A DNA stretch of 64,000 bases from Stenotrophomonas raiganjensis (SeqCode) (GTDB lineage: Bacteria; Pseudomonadota; Gammaproteobacteria; Xanthomonadales; Xanthomonadaceae): contig NZ_JAUTXR010000180.1 in assembly GCF_030658505.1 (NCBI RefSeq), positions 62,001-126,000 on the forward strand, read 5' to 3'. Below are positions 36,765-46,800 of this stretch, piece by piece; position 1 is the first letter of the stretch, and every line of letters begins with the position of its first letter. Position numbers and translations under genes: made by a program. The notes under the pieces are model-generated. The model was not told the DNA's origin and searched no databases. It was given only the letters and a program-made list of their open reading frames with translations.

Positions 36765-37360
36765 AGCAGCCCCTGGCGATTCGCTTCCTGCCAAACAAAA
36801 GGCGATTTCTTTCTTAGATAATCGGCTGACAATCCGTGCTCAAGGTACTCTTGATACCAGCGCGCCCGCAGCTCTCTGCACTGCGGATCGTCAAGACCAA
36901 GACGCTCAATTGTCTCTTCCACTATGCGCATTGGAATCGCATGAAAGTTGGGATTCGGATAAATGTGACCGGTGGAAAGCTGCAAGCGGAACACGTCAGA
37001 GGCGAGAACAAACGGGTCCAGCACATCGCTGTATTCACGCTTGCGACTGTTCATGGTTGAGCATGCCAAGCGATAGTTGGCCCACTCATAGGCCAACCGC
37101 GCACTCGCGGATTTAGCAATGAAGTGATCCACGCTACCCCCACCCATCACACGCTCGAAAAATACGCCCAAGTACGCGCAAACGCCGCTATATGCCTGGT
37201 GCAGGTCTGTCAGACAGGCGCGCCAATAGGGCTCAATGTCAGCTTTTGGCGGCAAGGGTTGATCTAATGGAAACCCCTTCTGGCTAAGGTGAGCCAGGCC
37301 CTTCTGACGAACCTCCGCATCGAAAGCAGCTGGTTCCGGCCGAGCCGCCACAGGAATCAT
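36761..37360 (-). CDS. HNH-type putative nuclease (PtuB-like), embedded in BREX operon
   Basis: A 199-residue protein from ATG 37360, overlapping the ATPase stop (ATGA); its own stop overlaps the pglZ start (ATGA). An HNH-like core lies at residues 61-105: CAYL, then SVDHFIAKS with His79, YEWANYRLACSTMN with Asn95 and Asn104, then RKREY. In typical PtuB and related HNH proteins two CxxC knuckles hold zinc. Here each has lost its second Cys (C-A-Y-L and C-S-T-M). The partner ATPase directly upstream makes this a Septu-like PtuA-PtuB arrangement. Possible function: DNA or RNA cleavage upon ATPase signalling. Family assignment is by motif and context. Confidence 0.68.
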   Translation of the reverse strand: MIPVAARPEPAAFDAEVRQKGLAHLSQKGFPLDQPLPPKADIEPYWRACLTDLHQAYSGVCAYLGVFFERVMGGGSVDHFIAKSASARLAYEWANYRLACSTMNSRKREYSDVLDPFVLASDVFRLQLSTGHIYPNPNFHAIPMRIVEETIERLGLDDPQCRELRARWYQEYLEHGLSADYLRKKSPFVWQEANRQGLL

Positions 37361-38652
37361 TGCAACCACCCCTGCTTCTCGCCCACGTAGCGCCAACGAA
37401 TCCAGAAGGGGTCGGTGTCTCCCAGCAGGCTACGCAACCGAACATCCAGCGCTTTTGCTTTGGCATGGTCGATCTCCTGCTCCGAGAGAATCTCGGCTGC
37501 CTCCTGCAACACAAGCTCGGACTCCAGAGAGCGAGCGCTGCCAAGGTTGAAGGCTTCACTCATCAGCCAGCGAGAGACATCACCCAGTCGAACAAAGGGG
37601 CGTTTCTTGAACTCCACGGTCGGCTGTTGTTCGCTTTGATTTGCAACCAAATCTATGTCAAACCAGGCATCCATCGTCTCATCAAAGCGTGGCTCAACAG
37701 ATGCCATCACCAGTGGCGAGTGGGTCACTGCGAGCAGTTGGACTTCAGCGCCTGCGATCAAAGATTGCGTCACGTTCATAAGCGCAGGAATGATTCGGCG
37801 TTGCCACTTGGGGTGCAGGTGCGACTCCACCTCATCAATCAAGAAGACAACCTGATTGGTAGTTTGCTCGGATAGCAACTTTGCTGCCTTCTGGTGCTCT
37901 TCCCAACACCAAACCAGGAAGTATGCGAGGGCAATAACGCGACGCATGCCCGACGACGCATGCATCACCGCCACATCCTTGCCGTAGGGCGTCCGGACGG
38001 TTGGCATGTCGCGCGCGTCGTCCAAGCTGATCCGCGTCAACCCTCCCGGCGTTAACTTTTCTGCGGTGTCAGGAGACAAGACATCGAGCACAGCACACAG
38101 GTTTGTGAATGAGGTGCCGTTTTCCTTCTGCCAGCTTGCCCAATCCCGGATCAGCCCATTGCACAGCCAATTGCCTTCGGTGCCTGGCAAGCCATCCCAA
38201 ACCTCTGTCGGGCTGAAAACATAGGCAGACGGACGATCTTGAACGTCCACCCCACCTAGCGTGCGCCAGTAATTGCGAGCGGGGTCCCAAACGGCAAAGC
38301 TGCCATCTGCCATGGCATATATGACGAGACCGGGGTTTGCCGGACGGCCCTGCTGGCCCGTCCAAGCCTCGTCGCGTCGGGCGTAAGTGCTGACGTACTC
38401 AACAGATCGGGACTTGCCCGTGAATGAGAAGTCAATCTTGGCGTCCCCATCGCCTCGGGGGAGCGCCTTCTTCCCTGAAGTCAGCTTAGGATTCACCTCG
38501 GCAGGCCACTTTCTGGTCATTGACCACCAGGCAATGTCCATCAAGAAGCTCTTGCCCAGCCCGTTGTCACCCGTGACCAGGTTGAGACGCCTGCCAAACT
38601 CCAACTCGGCGTCAGCTGGGCCGATGTTTGTCAGCTTCAAATGCTTCAGCAT
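37357..38652 (-). CDS. SMC/OLD-like AAA ATPase (PtuA-like), embedded in BREX operon
   Basis: A 431-residue ABC-type ATPase from ATG 38652, overlapping the stop of the DUF262 gene by seven bases. Walker A is VTGDNGLGKSFLM (residues 27-39), a signature-like HASSGMRRVIALAYFL follows, Walker B VVFLIDEVESHLHP has Asp273 and Glu274, and the H-switch is LLAVTHSPLVM. The C-terminus (SEAFNLGSARSLESELVLQE ... DPFWIRWRYVGEKQGW) lacks a TOPRIM nuclease motif, so it is not a GajA/OLD nuclease. It resembles PtuA of Septu and retron-associated ATPases. With the HNH gene that overlaps it downstream it forms an effector pair. The frame is open upstream of 38652, but inside the DUF262 gene. Confidence 0.78.
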   Translation of the reverse strand: MLKHLKLTNIGPADAELEFGRRLNLVTGDNGLGKSFLMDIAWWSMTRKWPAEVNPKLTSGKKALPRGDGDAKIDFSFTGKSRSVEYVSTYARRDEAWTGQQGRPANPGLVIYAMADGSFAVWDPARNYWRTLGGVDVQDRPSAYVFSPTEVWDGLPGTEGNWLCNGLIRDWASWQKENGTSFTNLCAVLDVLSPDTAEKLTPGGLTRISLDDARDMPTVRTPYGKDVAVMHASSGMRRVIALAYFLVWCWEEHQKAAKLLSEQTTNQVVFLIDEVESHLHPKWQRRIIPALMNVTQSLIAGAEVQLLAVTHSPLVMASVEPRFDETMDAWFDIDLVANQSEQQPTVEFKKRPFVRLGDVSRWLMSEAFNLGSARSLESELVLQEAAEILSEQEIDHAKAKALDVRLRSLLGDTDPFWIRWRYVGEKQGWLQ

Positions 38653-40475
38653 GGCTTTTCCCCTATCAGGGCAAATAGTCTCATTACTTGATCCACAAGC
38701 GTGGTGGTCCGCGCATCTATCTGCGCTACGCTCCACGCCTCGGCCGTTGCCAGTTCGGCGTTCAGCTTGAGCCCGTTCTTGTAGCCCATCTCACGGCCCT
38801 TGCTGTCGGTGCGGTCGCGCTTGTCTTTGAAGCTCTTGTTCCCCAGCGCGCTGTTGAAGCCGGAGATTGTCAAGTTGCCGAGCTTGTGAACATGCGTTTC
38901 CTGAATGGCCTTGGCCTTCTTCGCATCGCCGTCGGCAATCATGGCCACCCAAGACGCGGGGATGTTGTCGCCCTGAGGGAAGATGTGCTCGATGGTCCAC
39001 ACGAAGAGCTTGCCTTCGTACTTCCACAGATCGACCCAGGTCTCTTTGGTCATGCTTTGCTCGGCCAACGCGCACAGCACAAACCGAGTGACCCCCGAGT
39101 TCTCCTCGTAGATGGCGCCTTCCAGCTTGTCGCGGAAGGTATCATCGCTGGCCGATACCGTAAGCAGCTCGTCGCGGATGGTCGCAACCACGGCGTCACC
39201 CGAAAGCGCAGCAACCTTGGTGATGATGGCCATGAACAGGCGCGTCAGGTCGCGGGTGGGCGGAGTGTCGGTGAGGTTGCGTCGCACAAAGAAGCACACC
39301 AGTAGGCCCACGATCTTTTCCAGGTGCGCCACGTTGATGGCCAGCGCCTCTCGGCGTACCAGCAAGTATAGCAGTAGCAGATACGACGGTGCGCCTTGGA
39401 TGCGGTCCAAGTCACTCAAAGGCTTGGTCAGCGGCGCCCATGTCTCGTCCGTGTTCCGGGCAAGCATCAGCGCATACAGCTGGCCGGCGGAACGGATGGC
39501 GTGGAGGTGTTGCTTAGCTTCCTGGTTGATCAACTTTTCGTAGATCTGGATCAGGTTGGACCGTGTGGCCACCGGGCCCAACGGGTCCTTCTTCTTGTCA
39601 TCGTCCTTGCGAAACGGTTCATTGAGTGGGTCTTTGAACGCGTTGTAGTAGTGCCGGAAGAAGCGCTCCTGAATGCTGTAGTCGTCGCCCAAATAGCCCA
39701 GCAGCTTGTTCCACACCTCAAAGTAGTGATCCACCTTGCCGGGCTCGGTGGTCTCCAGTCGTGCCAGGAGCTTGTTTTTGATCAGGTCGATGGCCGTGAG
39801 TGGCATGCCCCGGTTGTTGAGCGACTCGAACAGCGTGTAGGCATCGGCGTGGCTGGCCACCTCGATCTTCACCAGGCAGGCCTGGCTCACCTTGTCGAGG
39901 AAGGCCATGATCGACGCCAAACGATCGTTCTCGCCGTCCACCATCTCTTCAATGCGAGCCTGAAAGTAGCGGAAGGCGCGGAAGATCTTGCGATTGCCCG
40001 CGTAGGCAGGCGTGTCAAACGGGCTGATCACGCCCACGTCGGACAGGACGGCGCGGTAGTCGTTCTGGTTGTTGCTCTGAATCTGCGGGATGACGCGCAA
40101 CTGGTCGTCTCCCTTCTTCAGCACCAGCTTGCGCTTGAGGTTGATGAGCTCCACACGCTGATCGTCGTCCAGGTCTTTCTCATGGAGCTTCAGCGACTGG
40201 TACAAGGCCGCGAAGAGCAGCGACAGCGTCGTCAGCCGCTGCTGGCCATCGACCACCTCAAGCCGCTGCACCGCCAAGGTGTCGGTGGTCTGGTTGATGC
40301 AGATGATCGAACCCAGGAAGTACCCGGGGTCATTCTCCTCGATGTCATCGAAGAGCGACTCCCACTGATCCATTTTCCACGTGTATTCGCGCTGGTAGCG
40401 CGGGATCGCATAGACGACACCTGCCTCGATGTCGAAGAGCTGCGAGACCGGGTAGTTGTTGACCGACTTGATCAT
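38646..40475 (-). CDS. GmrSD/BrxU-like DUF262-DUF1524 nuclease, embedded in BREX operon
   Basis: A 609-residue single-chain protein. The N-terminal DUF262 domain has YAIPRYQREYTWK (residues 22-34) and the NTP-binding DGQQRLTT motif at residues 76-83. The C-terminal DUF1524 domain has the HNH-type TIEHIFPQGDNIP with His497, then HKLGNLTISGFNSALGNKSF and KDKR. This matches type IV restriction enzymes (GmrSD, BrxU, SspE-type) which use NTPs and cut glucosylated or otherwise modified DNA. The start overlaps the pglX stop (ATGA). In BREX loci of other bacteria BrxU fills the same role, catching phages whose modified DNA escapes BREX. Confidence 0.88.
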   Translation of the reverse strand: MIKSVNNYPVSQLFDIEAGVVYAIPRYQREYTWKMDQWESLFDDIEENDPGYFLGSIICINQTTDTLAVQRLEVVDGQQRLTTLSLLFAALYQSLKLHEKDLDDDQRVELINLKRKLVLKKGDDQLRVIPQIQSNNQNDYRAVLSDVGVISPFDTPAYAGNRKIFRAFRYFQARIEEMVDGENDRLASIMAFLDKVSQACLVKIEVASHADAYTLFESLNNRGMPLTAIDLIKNKLLARLETTEPGKVDHYFEVWNKLLGYLGDDYSIQERFFRHYYNAFKDPLNEPFRKDDDKKKDPLGPVATRSNLIQIYEKLINQEAKQHLHAIRSAGQLYALMLARNTDETWAPLTKPLSDLDRIQGAPSYLLLLYLLVRREALAINVAHLEKIVGLLVCFFVRRNLTDTPPTRDLTRLFMAIITKVAALSGDAVVATIRDELLTVSASDDTFRDKLEGAIYEENSGVTRFVLCALAEQSMTKETWVDLWKYEGKLFVWTIEHIFPQGDNIPASWVAMIADGDAKKAKAIQETHVHKLGNLTISGFNSALGNKSFKDKRDRTDSKGREMGYKNGLKLNAELATAEAWSVAQIDARTTTLVDQVMRLFALIGEKPC

Positions 40476-43400
40476 TTGGCCTTTTCCCTGGCAGCTTGTT
40501 TTTCGGCAAGGCTCAAGTGATGGTCATTGATTCGGTCGCCCACCTTGCCGCCATACTTCGGCCCCAAGTCGTACCATGGGGAGGACAGCACGTCGCTACC
40601 GCGGTCCTTGTCCCATTTGACCTTCGGGCGTTCGCGCAGGACGCCGGCGCCCTTCTTGCCGACATCCGGCACGGACAGGAAGGGGCGGATGTTCAGACGT
40701 ACACCGTCGTTGAGATCGGGGTTCCAGCCGATGGGTTGTTCTTCACCCGGCTTCCAGCGCACAAAGATGTCATAGGGCGCCTCGCCCGCAAGGATCAACT
40801 CCAGGCGCTTCTTCAGCACTTCCGCGGCAGCGAGCTTTTCCTGAGCACCGTCGACGCCGTTGTCGGCGTCACGCTTCTGGCGGCTGATCCAATCACCCAG
40901 GTAGGTGTAGATCAGGGCTTCCAGCGTCTTGTAGTCGAGCTTGTGGTAGTTCACGAGGGCGGCAAAGCCATCGCGCAGCCCGTCCCATACATGCCACACA
41001 AACGGGCGATTGCCGAACAGTGCGCAGTGCTGGGAGAAGAATTTGTCGCGCAGCCAGGTTTCCAGCGACTTGCTGGCGTGGTCGGCAGCCGTCAGCAACT
41101 GTGCCAGGACGTCGTTGCTCCAATCTGCGCCGTAGGCATCCGCCAGAAGATTCAGCAGACGGTCGCTGGCTGATGCCTCCCGGCCTACGGGCGGAATGCA
41201 GACGATGCCGTCTTTGTCCTCGTGATCAGCCAACTGCTTACTACGGTCAACCCATTCCAACGCTCCCCCAGACAAATCCATCTTGTCCTGTGTTTCAGCT
41301 GGCCACCGGTAGCCGACCAGGCGCGCGACTGCTGCTTGGAGTGGATCGACCGAGGGAACTGGATGGCCATGAAATATCCATTGTGTTGGATCATCTGAGT
41401 ATGGCCTTGGCAACCCATGAGGATAGCGGTCACGCGCTTCTTCCCGCCACCTTGAAAAATCCACTTCAATCTTTGAAACGTACCCGTTATCAACACTCAG
41501 TTTCGGATTAATTGCGCGCAGCCCATCAAAAAATTCCGTAGACGTGCAAAAGCACCATACCGCAGGCAGATCTTCGGGATCTTTTGGAATGATTACTGGG
41601 GTCGAGTTTGAGAAGAGGTGCCCGGAGTAAAGGGTGGCGGGCAAGCTACGCATCTGGCCGATAGCCACCCCCTTTCTGCCCCACGCAGAATCACCTCGAA
41701 TTGCCGCTCCTTCGAAATCCTCAACGTCATTCCAAAGAACAACAGATTCTCGCCCTCCGTAAGGCTTTGTCTTGTCGCTTGGGCCTTGAAAGAATCGAAC
41801 GGAGGTCCGACCGTTACATTCCCAGAAGTAGCGAACGAATCGGAAGTTATCGCCAGTTGATGTGCCTTGAAAGCATCCTGCATATGCGGCAAAGAGCGTT
41901 TCGCCGGTGAACTCACCAAGCGAAACTATCGCATCGGGATTACTGAGCAACCCCCTCTGGTTGACGGAAACGATCTCACCAGTCTTCAAGCATTTGGCTT
42001 TCTCTTGGGGTGACGTAAGAGCGCTTGCATCGATACCCTGCAGAGCCTGGTCTGGACCTGCCGGCGTATTCGTAGTTGTTAGCAGGATCGTAAAGGCGCC
42101 GGCTGCTTGCGGGCTATCAAAGCCGTTCTCATCAATGCGCGCAAGAAAATTCCAGCTAAGCATTTTAAGAAGGTGCTCTCGTTGCTTCTTATACGTGGTT
42201 AGAAAAAGCCAGTTTTGGGGCATGACGATTTGCACAACCCCTGAAGAATTTTGGTGGCCTAGTTCAACGCACCGATCGAGAAACACATTAGCTAGATCAC
42301 CCTTTGTGGTTGGGTAGTTTTTCTCGCAATATTCCCTCAACTCATCGCAGAGCTCATTGAGCTTCTTGTACGGAACGTTTGTGATGACAAGGTGATATCG
42401 CGCGTCAAGTAAATGTGCAGCCTCGAGCAAACCTTGAGCGCTCAGGGCCAGCTCCCAACGGTCATCGTCTTCGGGTAGAAGACTTGCGGGCCGTTCCGTG
42501 GCTAAGGCTTTACGCAGCAACGCCCGTAAAGTTTCATAGCTGGAGGTGGCCAGATCATTCTTGAGGCTGCGTGCCGGGTCCAGCAAACTGCCAAGTAGTG
42601 GTGCATCCGAAAAGCAGGCGTGCAGTTGGCGCAACTCTTGTCGCACGTACTCGGCATTGGGTGCTTCGTCAGGTACCAGCGCTTCCCAGTCCTGTGCCTT
42701 AGCCGCCACCTTTAGTCCACAGCAGGCGATATTCGGCGCAGGAATCTCGCGCACCCCGAGCGGCTTACCCGATGCATCCGGATAGCGCCATGCCTCCAGC
42801 GCCACCGCGAACACCGCGATCTCCACACAGCGCGGGTCTAGCTCCAGCCCGTGGATGTTTTCGGCCAGCACGCGATTGACCGCCTCTTTGGCGTTTAGAC
42901 CCTCCGCCACCACTCGCATCGGCACCAGCATCAGGAAAGCGGCCACCAGAAAGTGACCCGAACCGCAGCACGGGTCGAGCAGCTTAAAGTCAGCCAGCGA
43001 GTCGGGCCAGCTCTCGAACTTGCCTGCGGCAGGCGTGCCGTCCTCCAGGGTGCGGAAGTAGTCGAGGCTCACCGGACATGGCTTGTCCGGGTGATGGGTG
43101 GTCCACCAGGCGCCGAGCGAGTTGTGCAGCAAGAAGGACACCATGTACGGCTCGGTGAAGAGCTGGGTGACGGCCGGCAACTCGTCGGCGCCGATCTTCA
43201 CTTCCGACTTGTTGATGCGCTCCTTGTTGTCGGCCTGCCAGAACTGGTACACCCAGCCCAGGCTGTCGCTGGCCTTGAATACGGCATCAGGCAAGTCCTT
43301 AAGCAAGCGCTCGAGCTCGCTCTGGTGCTCAGGCGCAAAGGTCAACTCGAACACCGGCGAGCCGGGCTTGAACACTTGCGGCAGCATGCGGGCGGCCAGC

Positions 43401-43816
43401 TTGCCGGCGAGCTCCCAGCCGCTCTTGGCGCCTTCGTCCGGGGCCAGCTCATCGCACTCTTCGATGGTGACGGCCACGCCGTCGTACATCAGTAGGTTGT
43501 TGTCGGCCAGGAAGCGGGCGAACAGCATGCGATGCCAGTGCTGGTAGGCCACCTCTTGCACCAGGTGCTGCACCTCTTGCTTGCCATAGGTCGGGTTGGT
43601 GCTCTTCGAGTCGCGGGCGTCACCGAGCTGCTTGCCGTGGGTGCGCAGGCGGTTCCGCAGCGCCTTCTCGGCATCGCTCAGAAAGGCCTCGGGCTTGTCG
43701 TGGCCAACGCCCAGTTGTTCCACCGCCGCGTGCGCAGCGGCCTCAGCGACCGTGCGGGCCGCTTTGACGGCCTTCTCCAGCGCGCCGCGCAGGTCTTTGT
43801 CGAGTGCTTGCATCAT
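40472..43816 (-). CDS. pglX: BREX-1 adenine-specific DNA methyltransferase PglX
   Basis: A 1,114-residue class I methyltransferase. Motif I is KLLDPCCGSGHFLVAA with Asp281, and the catalytic motif IV is ITNVPYKKL at residues 480-483 (NVPY where many enzymes have NPPY). Start ATG 43816 or 43813. The gene follows brxC by 13 bases. The middle (about residues 460-870, positions 41.2-42.4 kb) is visibly richer in A and T than either end and corresponds to the region after motif IV, where the target-recognition domain is expected. PglX methylates a non-palindromic adenine site on host DNA, marking it as self. The target sequence cannot be read from the protein. Confidence 0.93.
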   Translation of the reverse strand: MMQALDKDLRGALEKAVKAARTVAEAAAHAAVEQLGVGHDKPEAFLSDAEKALRNRLRTHGKQLGDARDSKSTNPTYGKQEVQHLVQEVAYQHWHRMLFARFLADNNLLMYDGVAVTIEECDELAPDEGAKSGWELAGKLAARMLPQVFKPGSPVFELTFAPEHQSELERLLKDLPDAVFKASDSLGWVYQFWQADNKERINKSEVKIGADELPAVTQLFTEPYMVSFLLHNSLGAWWTTHHPDKPCPVSLDYFRTLEDGTPAAGKFESWPDSLADFKLLDPCCGSGHFLVAAFLMLVPMRVVAEGLNAKEAVNRVLAENIHGLELDPRCVEIAVFAVALEAWRYPDASGKPLGVREIPAPNIACCGLKVAAKAQDWEALVPDEAPNAEYVRQELRQLHACFSDAPLLGSLLDPARSLKNDLATSSYETLRALLRKALATERPASLLPEDDDRWELALSAQGLLEAAHLLDARYHLVITNVPYKKLNELCDELREYCEKNYPTTKGDLANVFLDRCVELGHQNSSGVVQIVMPQNWLFLTTYKKQREHLLKMLSWNFLARIDENGFDSPQAAGAFTILLTTTNTPAGPDQALQGIDASALTSPQEKAKCLKTGEIVSVNQRGLLSNPDAIVSLGEFTGETLFAAYAGCFQGTSTGDNFRFVRYFWECNGRTSVRFFQGPSDKTKPYGGRESVVLWNDVEDFEGAAIRGDSAWGRKGVAIGQMRSLPATLYSGHLFSNSTPVIIPKDPEDLPAVWCFCTSTEFFDGLRAINPKLSVDNGYVSKIEVDFSRWREEARDRYPHGLPRPYSDDPTQWIFHGHPVPSVDPLQAAVARLVGYRWPAETQDKMDLSGGALEWVDRSKQLADHEDKDGIVCIPPVGREASASDRLLNLLADAYGADWSNDVLAQLLTAADHASKSLETWLRDKFFSQHCALFGNRPFVWHVWDGLRDGFAALVNYHKLDYKTLEALIYTYLGDWISRQKRDADNGVDGAQEKLAAAEVLKKRLELILAGEAPYDIFVRWKPGEEQPIGWNPDLNDGVRLNIRPFLSVPDVGKKGAGVLRERPKVKWDKDRGSDVLSSPWYDLGPKYGGKVGDRINDHHLSLAEKQAAREKAK

Positions 43817-43829
43817 GGGAAATCAGGCC

Positions 43830-46800
43830 TCAGTGAAGGATGACCGGGCCCTTTTTCAGGGCCTGTGCGATGGTCTGCTTGGCATCCTGCAACCAGGCCT
43901 CGATGTCTTCGTCGGTCTTGATGGTGCGGTGAGGCAACTTGACGAACTGCGCCTTGGGCTCCATCAACTCGGCGGCGGCCACCAGCACGGCGTCGAAGCG
44001 CGAGTCGATGGCGGCCACGCGGTCGGCGAACGATCCCAGCGACAGACGATCGACCGTGGCCACTACCTCGTCGGTATTGGCCACCTGCACCGTGGGCGCA
44101 TCGGTGAGGGTGAGCTTTTGGGCGGCCAGCAGGCTGTTGCGTTGTTCGGGCTCCAACTGTTTCCAGTTGGTGTCGGCGTCAAGACGCGCCATACCGTTCT
44201 TGTGGCGGGTCTGGTAGACGTTGTGCAAGCGGTTCAACTCTTCACGCAGCAGCTGAGTGAGGCTGGCCACCAGCGGCGTGACGGGATCTGGCTCCTCCAG
44301 CAACTGCCGCTGCTGCTCAAGGTGCGTGACCTGCGCCACCAACACTTCGGCACCCGACAAGCCGTTGGCCTGGGCCAGCAGACGTTTGAGGGTGCTCCAG
44401 GCGGGCAGGCGTTTGTCGATGCGCTCGGCCAGATCCGTCCAGGTATCGATGGCGGCGCTGAGTTCGTCGCGCTGGTTGTACAGGGCCAGCAGTTGCTCGT
44501 TGCCTGCGGTGAGGCGGATCTCTTCCAGCCCCTTCGTTTCCGAGCGTGCCGGACGTGGGGCCTCGCCCCCAGCGCGGTTGGCAAGCTCTTGCGCGCTGAC
44601 TAGGAACAGCGGCACGTAGGCCAGCTCTTCGCCTTGCTTGGCAGTAAGGCCGACCTTCTGCAGCACCTTGCGGATCTGGATGCGCTGCGCTGCCGAAACG
44701 GTTGCGGATTCAACCTTGAACATGGTCTTGCCGATGACCTTGCGCTCCAGATCCTTCGGGTCGATGGTCTGACCCCTCTCGTCCTGGGCGCGGATCAGCC
44801 CGGCCACCAGCAGCACCTGCAGGCCACCATCCACCGCGTCGCCCGGCCAGCCGTAGGTGGCGCCTTCGAAATTCTTGCGGATGTCGATGCCCTTCTTGCC
44901 GCCGGCAATGAAGGCCAGGATGGCTTTGCACACTGGATTCTTGGCGGGCTCGCCATCATCGCCCACGCTCTTTAGGGCGTCCGGCACGCCTTTCTGCGCT
45001 TTCTCGTAGACCCTGGGCCAGCCGGCGTGGTCGGCGACGTGGAACTGTGGGTAGAGCCGCTGCAGCGCGTTGGTGGCGGCTTCCAGCGTCATGTCCTGCA
45101 GGTCGGTGCCCAGGATTTCGTTGCCTCCGCCCTGGAAGACGCGGGCACCCGAAAAGGCCTCCTGCAGCAGTTCGCGAATCTTGCCCTCAGCGGTCTGCTT
45201 GGTGGTCTCCATTGCCGAGCGGGCCTCGGTGCCCTCAGCGGTGTTGGGCACGCCGCGCTTGTCCAGCGTGGCGCTGGCGGCTTTGAAGTCGATCAGGTAG
45301 TGCCGCAGGTCATCGGCCGAGCGCTTGGGGATGAACACGAACACGGTGGGCGACTGGTTGCCCGCCTGGCGCGCATCGGCGCGCACCGAGTTCTCGTCGA
45401 TGCTCCAGCCATCGCGCACCCAGACGCAGACTTTCTCGGCGGCGTCACCCGGCAATTGGGCATCGAACACCGGAAAGATATCGCGCGTGACCTTGGACGT
45501 GCCTTGGGTTAGCGAGAGCTTGCGCACCATCTCGCCGAAGCGGCGGCGGATGCGATCGTCGCGCTCCGCGTCCACTCGGTGGGCTTCGTTGGCCAGGCTG
45601 TTGCGCTGGCTTAGGAACTCATCGTTCCAGGCGGCACTCTCCTCGGTCTGGATGCGGTACTCGTCACCCACCTTCATCAGCAGCTCGCACTTGTCGAGCA
45701 CGCTCGGAAGCTTGCTGCGCAGCGCGCTGGAGCCATGGGTTAGATCTTCCAACAGCAGATCGGCCAGGGTGTCGACCGTGGCGCGGATACCGATCTCGTT
45801 GTTACTGCTGGCCAGCTTGTTGATGAGAAACACTAGCCCGCAGGAACGTGCCATCAGGCGCTGGTCCCCGGTGCCTTTGGCCCAGACCATGGTCTTCTCA
45901 TGCACCTTGCGCGGCAGGATGCGCGACTGCAGCAGCTTGTCGGCGGCGTCGAAGTAGAGGTAGTCCGCTGGCACCACGCTGCCGACCGGAGCGTCCACAT
46001 TGGTCTGGATGACCTTGTGGATCATGGATAACTGGTTGCGCAACTGGCTGTCGGTGCCGGTCTGGTCCAGCACGCGCAGGGTGTTCTCCCAAAAGCGACG
46101 GCGTACCGGCAGGATTGGGTAGTCCTGCGGGAAGAATTGAATGTCATCACCTCGGTGACCGATGGTGGTGCCGGCCAAGTGGCGAGAGATTTCGCCAAGA
46201 TTGGTTTGCATCACCTTTTCGACCGGTGCTTTGGCTTCGGGCTTCTTCGCCAGGATGACCTTGCGGATCACCGCGTCCACATCGGCATCGGACAACTCGA
46301 CGCGCACGGTAAAGCGGCCTTCGAGCTTCTTGAGGTTGGATGTGCCGGTGACAGCGGTTTGGCCGGTGCCGATGAACAGCATCTTGGCGCCGATGTTCTT
46401 GCAGCAGGCCTCTACGACTTCCTGCACATCGATGGAGCGCTGGCTGTCTTCGCCGATGTACTGTTGCACCTCGTCGAGCACCACCAGGGTGAGAGGGAAC
46501 TTGCCGTCGCGGGTCAGCGCCTGGCGAATGGCCTTGAGCATGTCGCCGCTGGAGACGTCCTGCACATAGGGGTACAGGTTGTTCAGGGTCTCGACGCAAG
46601 AAGCTGGTGACGTAAACAGGTTAGGCTTGGCCTTGACCAGGGCTTCGTGCAGACCCTCGGCCACGTAGAAATTGTCGAGTTCCTCGTTCCAGTCGAAGCC
46701 GCTCTTCTCGACATGACCGCGAACAGCGTCGTAGATGCCTTCATGCTGAAGCCACATGACAAAACGCGCTACCGGGTACTGCTCGGGCAGGCCTACGGAC

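Noticed and set aside
37357..38652. ATPase as a GajA/OLD nuclease (Gabija)
   Set aside because: No TOPRIM Glu/Asp motifs follow the ATPase, and the adjacent gene is an HNH protein, not a UvrD-like GajB. Septu-like pairing fits better.
38646..40475. SspE of a phosphorothioation (Ssp/Dnd) system
   Set aside because: The DGQQR motif occurs in SspE too, but no sspBCD or dnd genes are present and the gene is coupled to pglX and pglZ. GmrSD/BrxU type is the simpler reading.
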